Assembly: GCA_040753495.1 (NCBI GenBank)
Contig: JBFMEF010000134.1
Coordinates: 1-34,627 of the forward strand
Source of the DNA: Candidatus Zixiibacteriota bacterium
GTDB taxonomy: Bacteria; Zixibacteria; MSB-5A5; GN15; PGXB01
DNA: 34,627 bases
Direction of reading: 5' to 3'
Shown piece by piece: positions 8,278 to 16,991 of the stretch. A program made the translations under genes and the position numbers. Numbering within the stretch: position 1 is the first letter of the stretch; each line of letters starts with the position of its first letter. Below the pieces are notes generated by a model, which did no database searches, was not told where the DNA came from, and was given only the letters and a program-made list of their open reading frames with translations.

Positions 8278-9920
8278 GGCGCTATCACCACGGTCTGCTT
8301 GAATTGCGCCCGGTTATGTACTTCGGCATAGATAATATATATCCCGACCCGGAGCCGAAGATTGTCGTCCGATTTGCCGTCCCAATAAACGACCCCATCA
8401 AGCGCCGGCATATTATCGAGAATGGTCTTGACCAAACGGCCTTCGGTATCATAGATGCGGATGGTCATATTCTCGCCGGGTGGCATCGAAAAAGTTATGG
8501 CGGTCTGCCGGTCTCTTGACGGTGAGAATGGATTCGGTTCAACTTTGAGACTTATAGCGGAAGCTGACGCCTGATAATAGACTTGGTTCATCTTTCCCGG
8601 CGTTCCGCCGGGTTCAATGGAACGTCCCCACTGCTCTGTTTTCCCCGCCTCTTCGCCCCGCGACCAGCTGTAATTGTCGGGATAAACTGAGCCGTAACGA
8701 AAACTGTCCGCGGGGAAATTGCTCGAATCATAGAGGCGAACCTGGTCAACACCATTATTCAGTTCCGCCCAACTCGATGGCTGCACCACGGGAATGGCAT
8801 TATCGCCATAGAAGGCGCGAAAGGCGGCACTGTCCTGCGCCAGTATCAGATACTCCCCCGCTTCCAAGGTACGGGCTCCCGACAGGATAAGATTCAGACG
8901 CAACGAATCGCCGACTTTCCATCCGGCAAGGTCAATGGTCGAATCGGTGCGGTTCTTTATTTCGACCCACTCAGAAGAAAGCGGAGGTCTGGGATACGGC
9001 ATAAATTCGTTTATTATAAGCGGCGGAAATTCCTCTCCGGTGGCTCGCGCCGATTTTATATTATTTTCGGGTCGTTCATCGTCAGGCAATTGCGCCAGTA
9101 CTGTCGGATAGATGCCTTCAAGCGTCAGGACATCGGAAAATTCAATCGTGTCATAAGGAGAAAGATTGAAAAGAGAGTATGTCGTTATAAGGTCTCCTTC
9201 ATTGACCACAGAATCCCTATCCAGGTCATAGTAAAATTTCAGATCAGAAGAAGCGATTTCATCCGTGCCGCTATTGGCGACTGTAAAGCGAAGAGTTGTG
9301 CTGCCGGCGCCGGCCGGATAGGCGCTTAAAGATACAAGCGATAAATCATTTCTTCGCGGCGTAATGGAATTCATCTCGCCCGGCGTGCCGCCGCGCGGGT
9401 CGGTGGAATTGCTAATGGTCGCCGAGGTCGGGGAGAATCGCTCCCAGGAAACACCGTCGGCGCCATTCTGATTCCAGACAAAGGACGACTTGGTGGAGCC
9501 GCCAAACCTGAGTATTATCTGCCCGGTATCGTTGGTCAACGACATGGCGGTCAATTGATTAATCGGATAAAATTCCTTAGATAAGTCGTCACCCCAGACG
9601 CCGGTATTATTCCCCCAGATTTCTTCAAATCCCGGAACCGTTCCCGATGTCGCGAATCTTCGGCAGAGAATATAATACTGTCCACCGGTGATGACGTCAT
9701 CAGGAAGCAGAAGCAAGGTTCCGTTGATTTCGAGAGTGTAGTTGGAGAGGCTTTTGACGCTGTCGGAATTATTGAAAATTTCTATCCATTCCAGAGTCAC
9801 CTGCGAACCCGGTTCATTGGCCATGACTTCGTTAATTATCAGGTCGGCGTTTACCGAGCGTCCTAAACCACAGACCAGGAAAAAAACAGCAAAACCGATG
9901 ATGACCCTTGCTTTCACCAT
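8274..9920 (-). CDS. Secreted lamin-tail-domain protein with T9SS-type sorting domain
   Basis: A 548-residue protein with an N-terminal signal peptide (residues 1-25). Two lamin-tail (LTD) Ig-fold domains are visible. One is at about 26-140, beginning LIINEVMANEPGSQ and containing WIEIFNNSD. The other is at about 300-420, beginning LIINEFMPYP and containing WVEIKNRTDSTIDLAGWKVG. A CARDB-like beta sandwich sits between them at about 190-300. The last 90 residues (KVEPNPFSPSRDRQTAITF through VGIYIIYAEV) form a FlgD-like T9SS sorting domain. Bacterial LTDs are often found in surface proteins and near nucleases, so nucleic-acid or polysaccharide binding is possible but not shown. It overlaps the barrel gene upstream by 7 bases and the PorV-like gene downstream by 4. 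Confidence 0.85.
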   Translation of the reverse strand: MVKARVIIGFAVFFLVCGLGRSVNADLIINEVMANEPGSQVTLEWIEIFNNSDSVKSLSNYTLEINGTLLLLPDDVITGGQYYILCRRFATSGTVPGFEEIWGNNTGVWGDDLSKEFYPINQLTAMSLTNDTGQIILRFGGSTKSSFVWNQNGADGVSWERFSPTSATISNSTDPRGGTPGEMNSITPRRNDLSLVSLSAYPAGAGSTTLRFTVANSGTDEIASSDLKFYYDLDRDSVVNEGDLITTYSLFNLSPYDTIEFSDVLTLEGIYPTVLAQLPDDERPENNIKSARATGEEFPPLIINEFMPYPRPPLSSEWVEIKNRTDSTIDLAGWKVGDSLRLNLILSGARTLEAGEYLILAQDSAAFRAFYGDNAIPVVQPSSWAELNNGVDQVRLYDSSNFPADSFRYGSVYPDNYSWSRGEEAGKTEQWGRSIEPGGTPGKMNQVYYQASASAISLKVEPNPFSPSRDRQTAITFSMPPGENMTIRIYDTEGRLVKTILDNMPALDGVVYWDGKSDDNLRLRVGIYIIYAEVHNRAQFKQTVVIAP

Positions 9921-11527
9921 CTCATTTGCCCTTCCAGAAAGGCGGAATGACGATTCTTATCATCGGCGCCGCGGCTGTAGCGATAGGTATATTTGGCGCT
10001 CATATCAAAATTGGGGTTCAGCGATACTGTCTCCATAATATATCCGTACAGGTAGTCGGTCTGCCCGGTATTCAGATTAAACCTGTCAAGGTTCAGCCAT
10101 ACCTCAACCTGTCCAAACTGCGCCAGATTCTTTCGCGCTTTGATAAAATAGGAGAGAAACTCCTTCTCGGTTTTATCCCGACTGTAGCCGAAATAGGTCC
10201 GCAGGAAAACGTCATCCAATTTGTATTGAAATTCCATCCTGGTTTCACTGGAGCTCGGCGCACCGATTATCTCATCATAACTGTTGTGGAAAAAATACAG
10301 ACGAATAGAGGTCGCCGCGGACAATTCTCTTTCGAGATAGCTCGATAACCGTCCCTGGCTGGAAAAACGGTCGGCGCCGAACCGCTGGAGAGAGATATTA
10401 TGACGCCAGCGGCGGCCGAATCTGGTGTCGCCCCGAAGAAGAAATCCGGCTTGATTGTTGCGCCGGTCGGAGAATGAAAAAGCGATTTCGTCAATCTCGA
10501 CGGACCGGCTGGTCGAACCGGCCCGTGCACCACCCATTATATTGATAAAATCATCATCATATTTCCACACAGCCAATCGCAGCGCTGTCGGTGCGACTTT
10601 AAATTTCGATTCCAGTACAACTGCCGGAACTACCGTCTTCGACTCTTTCTGTGACGCCGCTTCCAGCGAAATTTCGTTTGTCCGATACTTATAATTGAAA
10701 TAGAATCCATACTGGTAGTGATAATAGTTTTCATCCAGAGTTCTGTTTTTCAGCACGGCGCCAAGGGCAATCGCCTCAAAGCGGAAGCGCTTCAGATTGC
10801 GCTCAAGAGATATGGCGGTTGCGCTCAGGCGATGACGGGCGTCGCGGTCGTAGTGAAAAAGCCATCGCGCTGTTTCGTTCCGGCGACCGCCTTCAAGATA
10901 GATTCCGTTAAAGCCGCGGAATTCTGGAACCAATATTGATTCCTCCGTCGAGTTATCAGTACGGGAGAACAGGCCGCCGCGATACCCCACAGTCAGCCCC
11001 AGACCAAATCGCGCGGTGAAGTTACCAATGGTCATTCTGTGGATGGGTCCATTGTCGCTTTTCATTACAAGCGACCGCTCATTGAGAACCGGCTCTGAGG
11101 TATAATCGTCTTCCCCGCGCACAAGCACTTTCCAATCCGGGTGAAATGACGATCGGAGATAAAAGCGGTTCTCGGCATCGCCCTCCTCCGCAAGTTCCTG
11201 GTAACGTCGCAGTCTCAGAAAATGCATTGCCTCGGGTCGTCGCGCTGCCTCGATCTGTTCCGTTTCCATCGGGGTAAACATGGTCGGGTCGTCTGTCAGA
11301 AAATAACCGAAATCGGTGAGTTCCTCCAGCAGAAACTGATTGGTGCTGTCTATGCCGGTCTCCAGAATTTCCAGCAGATTCTGATAAGTTTGATAATCGA
11401 TATCTCCTTTGAGGTACGCCTCAAAAAGCTCGTCTCTGGATGAATAAAGATTCCCTCCCAGATTCTGCGCGGAAAGGGAAATAGCCGCGCCCAGCAGCAG
11501 GACCGCTATGATGGTGCCTGTTTTCAA
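9914..11527 (-). CDS. Outer-membrane beta-barrel protein related to ComEA/HHH-associated barrels
   Basis: A 537-residue protein. A signal peptide covers residues 1-20 (cleavage after LSAQ). A helical N-terminal segment (SSRDELFEAYLKGDIDYQTY, then LLEILETGIDS) follows, and then about 400 residues of amphipathic strands rich in Arg, Tyr and Asp pairs. The chain ends in Trp (EGQMRW), as expected for a BAM-inserted barrel. The stretch IGNFTARFGLGLTVGYRGGL resembles the DYQLQFGQGL-type strand of Bacteroidetes helix-hairpin-helix barrel proteins, but no intact HHH motif is seen. It is coupled to the sigma-54 activator upstream (4-base overlap) and the LTD protein downstream. A pore or surface scaffold is the likely role. 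Confidence 0.72.
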   Translation of the reverse strand: MKTGTIIAVLLLGAAISLSAQNLGGNLYSSRDELFEAYLKGDIDYQTYQNLLEILETGIDSTNQFLLEELTDFGYFLTDDPTMFTPMETEQIEAARRPEAMHFLRLRRYQELAEEGDAENRFYLRSSFHPDWKVLVRGEDDYTSEPVLNERSLVMKSDNGPIHRMTIGNFTARFGLGLTVGYRGGLFSRTDNSTEESILVPEFRGFNGIYLEGGRRNETARWLFHYDRDARHRLSATAISLERNLKRFRFEAIALGAVLKNRTLDENYYHYQYGFYFNYKYRTNEISLEAASQKESKTVVPAVVLESKFKVAPTALRLAVWKYDDDFINIMGGARAGSTSRSVEIDEIAFSFSDRRNNQAGFLLRGDTRFGRRWRHNISLQRFGADRFSSQGRLSSYLERELSAATSIRLYFFHNSYDEIIGAPSSSETRMEFQYKLDDVFLRTYFGYSRDKTEKEFLSYFIKARKNLAQFGQVEVWLNLDRFNLNTGQTDYLYGYIMETVSLNPNFDMSAKYTYRYSRGADDKNRHSAFLEGQMRW

Positions 11528-12963
11528 TTCAGATGGTATTGTTTTATTTTTCTGTAAAGAGTTCTCTCGCCGATTCCCAGTTTTTGGGCGGCCGCTTTTC
11601 TGTTGCCGCCGGTTTCCCGCAGCACCTCGGCAATAAGCTGCCGCTCCATATCCTGCATTGAGCCACCCGTCTTCCCCGAAAAGGAGGTCCCGCGCTCGAA
11701 CTCGCCATTGATTCCGTTTTGTGACGGCAGGTTAGCGGTAATCAGGTCGCGAAGCATTCTAATCTCGTTTCCCAGGGAAAGAAGCGCCCGATATATCAGC
11801 TCATGCCCCGCTTCCTCCGGTGTATGGCCCGTCGCTACCGGCAGATTCTTTTGCGAAATTCCCTGCTCCCGGACAAACTGCTCCACTTCCCGCTCCGTTA
11901 TTTCATCGCGCCGATGAAGCGCTCCCATACGAGTAACGAAGTTGCGCAGTTGCCGCACATTGCCGGGCCAGTCGTAGCGAAGAAGCGTCTCGACCGCCCC
12001 ATCGGTGAATCCTTTCAGATTCTCCCGAGAAGCAAAATGAAAAAGCAGCGGTAGAATATCTTCTCGTCTCTCATATAGCGCCGGAAGCATAATCTTAACC
12101 ACACCCAGACGAAAATAAAGATCTTCTCGAAATTGCCCCTCTTTTATCGCCTCGGTCAGGTCGCGATTGGTGGCGGCAATTACCCGCGCATCGGAACGGG
12201 CCGGTTTATCGCCGCCGACCGGATAGAATATCCCGTCTTCCAGCACTCGCAGAAGTTTCACCTGCATATCCGGTCTGGTTTCGCCGATTTCGTCAAGGAA
12301 AATGGTTCCACCATTAGCTTGAACAAAAAGCCCCTCCCGTTTGCCGACCGAACCGGTGAAAGCGCCTTTCTCGTGCCCGAATAACTCAGATTCCAGCACG
12401 CCTTCCGCCAGCGCCCCGCAATTCACCGCGACAAACGATCCCGAAGAACGCGATGAATTCTCATGTATCGCCCGCGCCACCAGTTCCTTGCCGCTTCCCG
12501 AGGGTCCGATAATCAATATCGAAATATCGGTCGGAGCAATCTTCTCTATTGTTTCCGCCACCAGTTTCATCTGCTCCGAGCGCCCCACAATTTGGAATTT
12601 TCTCAGAAGCGCTTTCTGATGATATATCTGCTTTATCTTCTCTTCCAATCTTTCCATTCCGGCGTCGAGGGAAATGGAGCCGTCGTAGAATCCATCATCA
12701 GCCGCAACCGGCGACGGCTGAAACCGTCGCAAAAGCCAGATATCAGTCAGAGGGGAGCGCAGTCGCAGTTTCCGGATGAGACCGGCATTGATACCGGGAA
12801 AATCGGCTTCAATCAGAATCAGTTCCACGGCCCGCTCTTTCAGCGCATTGTATAGGGGGGAGATATCATGATGCAATTCTCCCAGTTCGGCCAGCCGGTT
12901 TTCGAGGGACGGTTCCCGGAGCAGAGTCTCACGCCGGATAAGTGTCGCCAGCGAAGCGCTCAT
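11524..12963 (-). CDS. Sigma-54-dependent transcriptional activator with degenerate receiver domain
   Basis: A 479-residue NtrC-family protein. Residues 1-118 look like a reduced receiver (VELILIEADFPGINAGLIRK). The position where the phospho-Asp would sit reads EADFPG, and the usual acidic triad and Lys are not evident. The AAA+ domain begins near 126. Walker A is GPSGSGKE (153-160), the sigma-54 contact loop reads GAFTGS (200-205) instead of GAFTGA, and Walker B is IFLDE (221-225). The C-terminal 40 residues form a Fis-type helix-turn-helix (GNRKAAAQKLGIGERTLYRK). It sits between RNase R and the surface-protein genes with 4-base overlaps on both sides. It probably controls envelope genes, perhaps its own operon, but no clear -24/-12 element was found nearby. 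Confidence 0.9.
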   Translation of the reverse strand: MSASLATLIRRETLLREPSLENRLAELGELHHDISPLYNALKERAVELILIEADFPGINAGLIRKLRLRSPLTDIWLLRRFQPSPVAADDGFYDGSISLDAGMERLEEKIKQIYHQKALLRKFQIVGRSEQMKLVAETIEKIAPTDISILIIGPSGSGKELVARAIHENSSRSSGSFVAVNCGALAEGVLESELFGHEKGAFTGSVGKREGLFVQANGGTIFLDEIGETRPDMQVKLLRVLEDGIFYPVGGDKPARSDARVIAATNRDLTEAIKEGQFREDLYFRLGVVKIMLPALYERREDILPLLFHFASRENLKGFTDGAVETLLRYDWPGNVRQLRNFVTRMGALHRRDEITEREVEQFVREQGISQKNLPVATGHTPEEAGHELIYRALLSLGNEIRMLRDLITANLPSQNGINGEFERGTSFSGKTGGSMQDMERQLIAEVLRETGGNRKAAAQKLGIGERTLYRKIKQYHLN

Positions 12964-15107
12964 CGGCGGTATCTTCTCCCTTTGCGACTTTTTTTCTTGC
13001 TCCCTTCCGGCTGAATCAGATACAGATTAATTTCATTCCGCGACTTATCCACCGACATTACCCCGACACGAACGGTATCGCCTAAACGGAAAATTCTGCC
13101 GGTGGCGTTACCCACCAGCCGAAAATGCTTGGGGTCGAATTTGTAGTAATCATCTTCCAGGGTCGATAGACGAACCATTCCTTCGGCGCCGATATCGGCC
13201 AACCGCACAAAGAAACCGAAGTTCAGAATGCCGGAAATTACGCCGTTATATTCCTGGCCTATCTTTTCCGCCATATAGGCGACCTGCTTCACTTTAATCG
13301 CCTCGCGCTCGGCCGCTTCGGCGTTTCGTTCAGTTTCAGAGCAGTGTCGCCCGACATTGGTCAGAATGGCATCAATTCTCTTATACAGCTTCTCCGGGTA
13401 ACGACCTGTTTTCAGCTTCTTGAGAAGACGGTGCACAATCAGGTCGGGGTAGCGGCGAATCGGCGATGTAAAATGAGTATAATGCGAAAACGCCAGCCCG
13501 AAATGGCCTATATTCTGCGGCTGATAAACCGCCTTTTTCATCGAGCGAAGCATCAGCTCATTCAAAAGCTCCTCTTCCGGTTTCCCCTTTATCTTATCGA
13601 GAAAGCGGGCGAACTGAAGCGGCTTCATATGGTCGCTGACCGGAAAATTGTACCCCAGGGTGGAGACAAGATAAGAGAACGCTTCCAGTTTTTCCAGGTC
13701 CGGTTTATCATGCACCCGGTAGAGGAACTTTTGCCCGAGGCGGAAAACATGCAGCGCCACCACACGATTGGCGGCAAGCATGAATTCCTCAATGAGACGA
13801 TGCGATTCCAGTCTCACGCGGTTACCGATTTCGACTATCTCACCGCGCGAGTTAAGAATTATCTTCGCCTCCGGCAGGTCGAAATCGAGAGACCCTTCCA
13901 ACATCCGCTTTCTGGTCAGAACAGCCGCGAGCTGCCGCGCCAGAGAAAGGTTTTCGGCAACCTTACCCATTCCGTCTGATGACTGCCCCTTATCAAAATA
14001 TTCCTGGACCTCTTCGTATGACAGTTTGGCGCGGGAATTTATTACCCCCTCAGTGATTTCGTAGCCGAGGACTTTCCCATTATCGTCAAACTCGATAATA
14101 GTGGCATAGACCAGCCGTTTCCGGTTCGGCTTCAAAGAGCAGAGGTCATTTGACAACTTTTCCGGCAGCATCGGGATAACCGAGCCGGGAAGATAAACCG
14201 AGTTGCCGCGACGGAAGGCTTCCTTATCCAGTTCGCTTCCTTCCGGCACAAAGTGGGACACATCGGCGATAAAAACCCCCAAACGATAACCGCGCGCGGT
14301 CTTCTGCACCGAGATGGCATCATCATGGTCTTTGGCATCTTCCGGGTCGATGGTATAGATTGTCTCACCGGTAAAATCGCGACGTCGCCCTATTTCGTCC
14401 TGGCTAAAAAGCTTCTCAGCCATCTCCACCTCGGCCATTACTTCCGGGCGAAATTTATCGGCAAGTTGATAATTACGAATCACCGTCAAAAGGTCAACCC
14501 CCGGCTCATACGGCATCCCCAGACGCTCCGTTACCTCCCCTTCCGGATTAGTCAGATAATCTTCCCATTCGCTGACGCGAACCACCACCTTTTCGCCGTC
14601 ACGCGCCTTACGAGAATACTGGTTGGGGATATAGATATCCCGATGAATCTTGCGGTCGTCAGGAACGACATAATTGAAATTCTTCTTGGCGCGGAAGGTG
14701 CCGACTATATCGCGCCCCGAGCGCTCAATCACTTTAATCACCTTTCCCGAGAGTTCATCCTCAGGACCGGTCCCGACCCGCACCATAACTTTGTCGCCGT
14801 CAAGCGCCGTAAGAGTGTCATCCGGAAGAATCACGACCGGTTCGCCAGCCTCAGTCGTAATCGTGCCGTACCCGCCTTTGGAAATGGAGATGTTTCCTAT
14901 TACAAGGTTGAGCGCCGCCGGTACGCCGAGGCGATTGCTCTTAAGGAGCACCAACCGCCCCGACTCGGTAAGCTTGCGCACCATGGTTCGAAATGCGGAG
15001 TAATCGCGCTCAGCAATGTTAAGGGCTTTGGCAAGATCTCGAACCTTCAGCGGCCGTCCCGCCTTATAGGCGAGAAAATCAATAATGAATTGTTCATTTG
15101 GTATCAT
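12960..15107 (-). CDS. rnr: Ribonuclease R
   Basis: A 715-residue 3'-to-5' exoribonuclease of the RNR/RNase II family. A winged-helix-like N-terminus covers residues 1-60. Two cold-shock domains lie at about 65-200 and the RNB catalytic domain at about 240-570. The active-site motif IDPEDAKDHDDAI supplies D254, D260, D262 and D263. An S1 domain occupies about 620-705, and the tail is basic (KKKSRKGRRYRR). It degrades structured RNA. It heads the six-gene operon. No Shine-Dalgarno precedes ATG 15107, and a promoter lies directly upstream, so the mRNA may be leaderless. The ATG choice fits the family N-terminus (NEQFIIDFLAYKAGRPLKV). Confidence 0.96.
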   Translation of the reverse strand: MIPNEQFIIDFLAYKAGRPLKVRDLAKALNIAERDYSAFRTMVRKLTESGRLVLLKSNRLGVPAALNLVIGNISISKGGYGTITTEAGEPVVILPDDTLTALDGDKVMVRVGTGPEDELSGKVIKVIERSGRDIVGTFRAKKNFNYVVPDDRKIHRDIYIPNQYSRKARDGEKVVVRVSEWEDYLTNPEGEVTERLGMPYEPGVDLLTVIRNYQLADKFRPEVMAEVEMAEKLFSQDEIGRRRDFTGETIYTIDPEDAKDHDDAISVQKTARGYRLGVFIADVSHFVPEGSELDKEAFRRGNSVYLPGSVIPMLPEKLSNDLCSLKPNRKRLVYATIIEFDDNGKVLGYEITEGVINSRAKLSYEEVQEYFDKGQSSDGMGKVAENLSLARQLAAVLTRKRMLEGSLDFDLPEAKIILNSRGEIVEIGNRVRLESHRLIEEFMLAANRVVALHVFRLGQKFLYRVHDKPDLEKLEAFSYLVSTLGYNFPVSDHMKPLQFARFLDKIKGKPEEELLNELMLRSMKKAVYQPQNIGHFGLAFSHYTHFTSPIRRYPDLIVHRLLKKLKTGRYPEKLYKRIDAILTNVGRHCSETERNAEAAEREAIKVKQVAYMAEKIGQEYNGVISGILNFGFFVRLADIGAEGMVRLSTLEDDYYKFDPKHFRLVGNATGRIFRLGDTVRVGVMSVDKSRNEINLYLIQPEGSKKKSRKGRRYRR

Positions 15108-15112
15108 GATTA

Positions 15113-15142
15113 TATATATCGAATTATACGATTGGAAGTCAA
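15113..15142 (-). promoter_or_regulatory. Putative sigma-70 promoter of rnr operon
   Basis: On the minus strand TTGACT (15142-15137), an 18-base spacer and TATATA (15118-15113) are followed by TAATC and the rnr ATG. A perfect TATAAT also lies at 15128-15123, but without a properly spaced -35. Either way the leader would be at most a few bases. Confidence 0.5.
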
Positions 15143-15229
15143 GTCGAATCTGTCAGAAAATATGCCATAATGGCAGTATTCGCATAAGATATTTAACAGT
15201 AATTGGTTAGGCTTATCAACTGTCTTTCA

Positions 15230-15259
15230 AAATGAAAAGGCAGGCTAATAGCCTGCCTT
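15230..15259 (-). terminator. Rho-independent terminator of the sigma/Spy operon
   Basis: A 10-base perfect stem (AAGGCAGGCT at 15237-15246 with AGCCTGCCTT at 15250-15259) has a 3-base loop. Read on the minus strand it is followed by TTTTCATTTTG. It lies 25 bases after the stop of the last Spy-like gene and insulates it from rnr. Confidence 0.9.
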
Positions 15260-15283
15260 CTCTTTATGAGGAAGGGGATAAAC

Positions 15284-15862
15284 TTACATCCGACGGCACG
15301 GGAAGTCGCAGTTCATTCTGTGGCCATGCGGCCCGCTTCCATCGCAGCTTCCCCAGCCTCTGCCGTCTTTTTGACCGGCTCGGCCCGGACCGTCACCGCG
15401 CCCCATACCGGGTCTCAATTCCTGAAGTTTCTTCAGTTGCTCAGCATTCAGGACTGCGGAAACTCTCTGGCGATGCTGATACTGCATCTTGCGCATCTCG
15501 GTTTTTAAGGCTCCTACCTTATCGATGGCGGCAAGGACTTCCTTTTCCGGAGCGTTGGAGATTCTCAGATGACGAAGCTTGACCTGGGCTTTCTCCAATT
15601 CAGCCTCCTTGTCGATGCGGAGGATGGCATGCTCCTCATTCATCTTCAGAATCTGCGCTTTCTGGCTCTCGTCCAGACCGATTTCATCAGCCAGGCGAAG
15701 CAGCATCCCCGGACGGCCCATATCATCATCATCAAAACATCCTGCGGGACCTCCGCCCGGATGGCCGAGACCTCGTCCTCCTCCCCGTTGACCCGGGTCG
15801 GCGGCGACATAGACTGCGCTCAGCAGGAAGGCGATGGCAGTCAGGGTGATCAGGCGTTTCAT
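15284..15862 (-). CDS. Spy/CpxP-like periplasmic protein with Cys/His-rich tail
   Basis: A 192-residue protein with a signal peptide (MKRLITLTAIAFLLSAVYVAA). The mature N-terminus is Gly-rich (RGGGRGLGHPGGG), followed by CFDDDD. The helical core carries two LTxxQ-type motifs (LDESQ and LNAEQ), the mark of the Spy/CpxP/ZraP family of periplasmic chaperones and metal sensors. The C-terminus is rich in Gly, His and Cys (SGPHGHRMNCDFPCRRM), suggesting metal binding or disulfides (inference). It is the last gene of the ECF sigma operon, 37 bases after a second Spy-like gene, and just before the terminator. A role in sensing or buffering envelope metal or folding stress is likely. Confidence 0.82.
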   Translation of the reverse strand: MKRLITLTAIAFLLSAVYVAADPGQRGGGRGLGHPGGGPAGCFDDDDMGRPGMLLRLADEIGLDESQKAQILKMNEEHAILRIDKEAELEKAQVKLRHLRISNAPEKEVLAAIDKVGALKTEMRKMQYQHRQRVSAVLNAEQLKKLQELRPGMGRGDGPGRAGQKDGRGWGSCDGSGPHGHRMNCDFPCRRM

Positions 15863-15899
15863 AGCATTTCTCCTTTCAAATAATGTTAAATCATTTCGC

Positions 15900-16412
15900 T
15901 TAAGGCTCCAGCGGCGGCATATGCTTCATGCGGAAGCCGCGCACGCTCGAAATCAATTCTCTTTCAAAGCGCTCCTCGAAAACGGTGGCTCTGCCCAGTT
16001 GCACTGCGGTTAGGATTCCGGCAATATCCTTATGGAACCGGTTTATGCTCTGGTGGCGTTTCTCCCGCAGGTCGTCAATCAGCGCCACCAACTTGCGAAT
16101 TTCGTTTTCGGACGGGTTCTCGCTCTTAAGTATTTCCGCCAGTTTATCCACTTCCTTCTGGATAGATTCCGCGATCTCCCGGTCCTCTTTGCGGAAAGAG
16201 ACAAAGCGAGAGATAAACCGGCTGCTCTGCTCCTCGGAGAGCTCGAGAAATTCCATCATTTTCAGCAGCCGCAGATTCTCCAGGTTGCGCGCTCGCTGTT
16301 CCGGGTCGCCGCGGCCGGCCCATTCCGGAGGTTGGGCAAAGGAGAGCGACGGCATCATTATCAGAAGGAGCGTCAGCAGAGCGCCGATATGAATGAAAGA
16401 GATTCTTTTCAT
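15900..16412 (-). CDS. Spy/CpxP/CnrX-like periplasmic protein
   Basis: A 170-residue protein with a signal peptide (cleavage after SLSFA, about residue 26). It is mostly helical, with the two LTxxQ-type motifs LSEEQ and LTAVQ about 75 residues apart, as in Spy, CpxP and the metal sensor CnrX. Its start overlaps the anti-sigma stop by 4 bases, so synthesis is coupled to the anti-sigma factor. In CnrYXH a periplasmic protein of this fold controls release of the sigma factor by the anti-sigma factor, and the gene order here fits that role (inference). It lacks the Cys/His-rich tail of its neighbour, so the two Spy-like proteins probably divide labour. Confidence 0.8.
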   Translation of the reverse strand: MKRISFIHIGALLTLLLIMMPSLSFAQPPEWAGRGDPEQRARNLENLRLLKMMEFLELSEEQSSRFISRFVSFRKEDREIAESIQKEVDKLAEILKSENPSENEIRKLVALIDDLREKRHQSINRFHKDIAGILTAVQLGRATVFEERFERELISSVRGFRMKHMPPLEP

Positions 16413-16990
16413 AGTATATCCCCTATCTTGAAATTTTTCCTGATATATTCGAGTTCTTCTGATGATAATTCTCCCAGCAGAATATCGCCGGTATTATATC
16501 CGTAACTGCGGGCATAATCGGAAACTACTACCCGCAGGTAAGACTCATCTATGACCGGGTCGTCATCCGTCAACAACGCCGCTTCCTCCGCCATCAGAGA
16601 TTCAATTGCGGAATCAATATTAGACGCCACTTGCGCCTCCGGTCCGAAACTAAAACCGGGGAACTGCAGACGATTGGCAAAAACAAGAAAAAGCAACAGC
16701 GCCATTGCTGCCGCCAGCGCGCTGTAGCGGAGGGCAAGATTATGACCGTTTTGAAGACGCTCCCGGTATTTTGAAATTTTCTCATCAAGCGCCGCCTGAA
16801 AGCCAACCGACTCCGAGGGAGTCAGGGAATGAATTTTCGATTTGCGCAGAGTGCTATCAAGCGATTGCAACTGGTCAAGAATACCGGCACAATCGCGGCA
16901 ATCACCCAGGTGTCTTTTCTCCTCCGGGGTCAGAGCGCTCGCATTCATCGCAAGGAGCAGCTTTTCCTGTATGGGACGACACTCCTTCAT
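16409..16990 (-). CDS. Zinc-finger anti-sigma factor, membrane anchored
   Basis: A 193-residue protein. The cytoplasmic N-terminus has the zinc anti-sigma motif HxxxCxxC (H27, C31, C34) after C4. A single membrane helix lies at about 87-105 (ALAAAMALLLFLVFA). The periplasmic part is acidic (EEAALLTDDDPVIDES). It begins 1 base after the sigma stop and ends inside the start of the Spy-like gene. It would hold the sigma factor at the membrane until a periplasmic signal arrives. The N-terminus resembles the anti-sigma factor at 1-446, consistent with a common origin. Confidence 0.88.
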   Translation of the reverse strand: MKECRPIQEKLLLAMNASALTPEEKRHLGDCRDCAGILDQLQSLDSTLRKSKIHSLTPSESVGFQAALDEKISKYRERLQNGHNLALRYSALAAAMALLLFLVFANRLQFPGFSFGPEAQVASNIDSAIESLMAEEAALLTDDDPVIDESYLRVVVSDYARSYGYNTGDILLGELSSEELEYIRKNFKIGDIL

Positions 16991-16991
16991 C

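Noticed and set aside
14253-15170. 305-codon plus-strand open frame
   Set aside because: Antisense to rnr, including its N-terminal domains; composition is that of a shadow frame.
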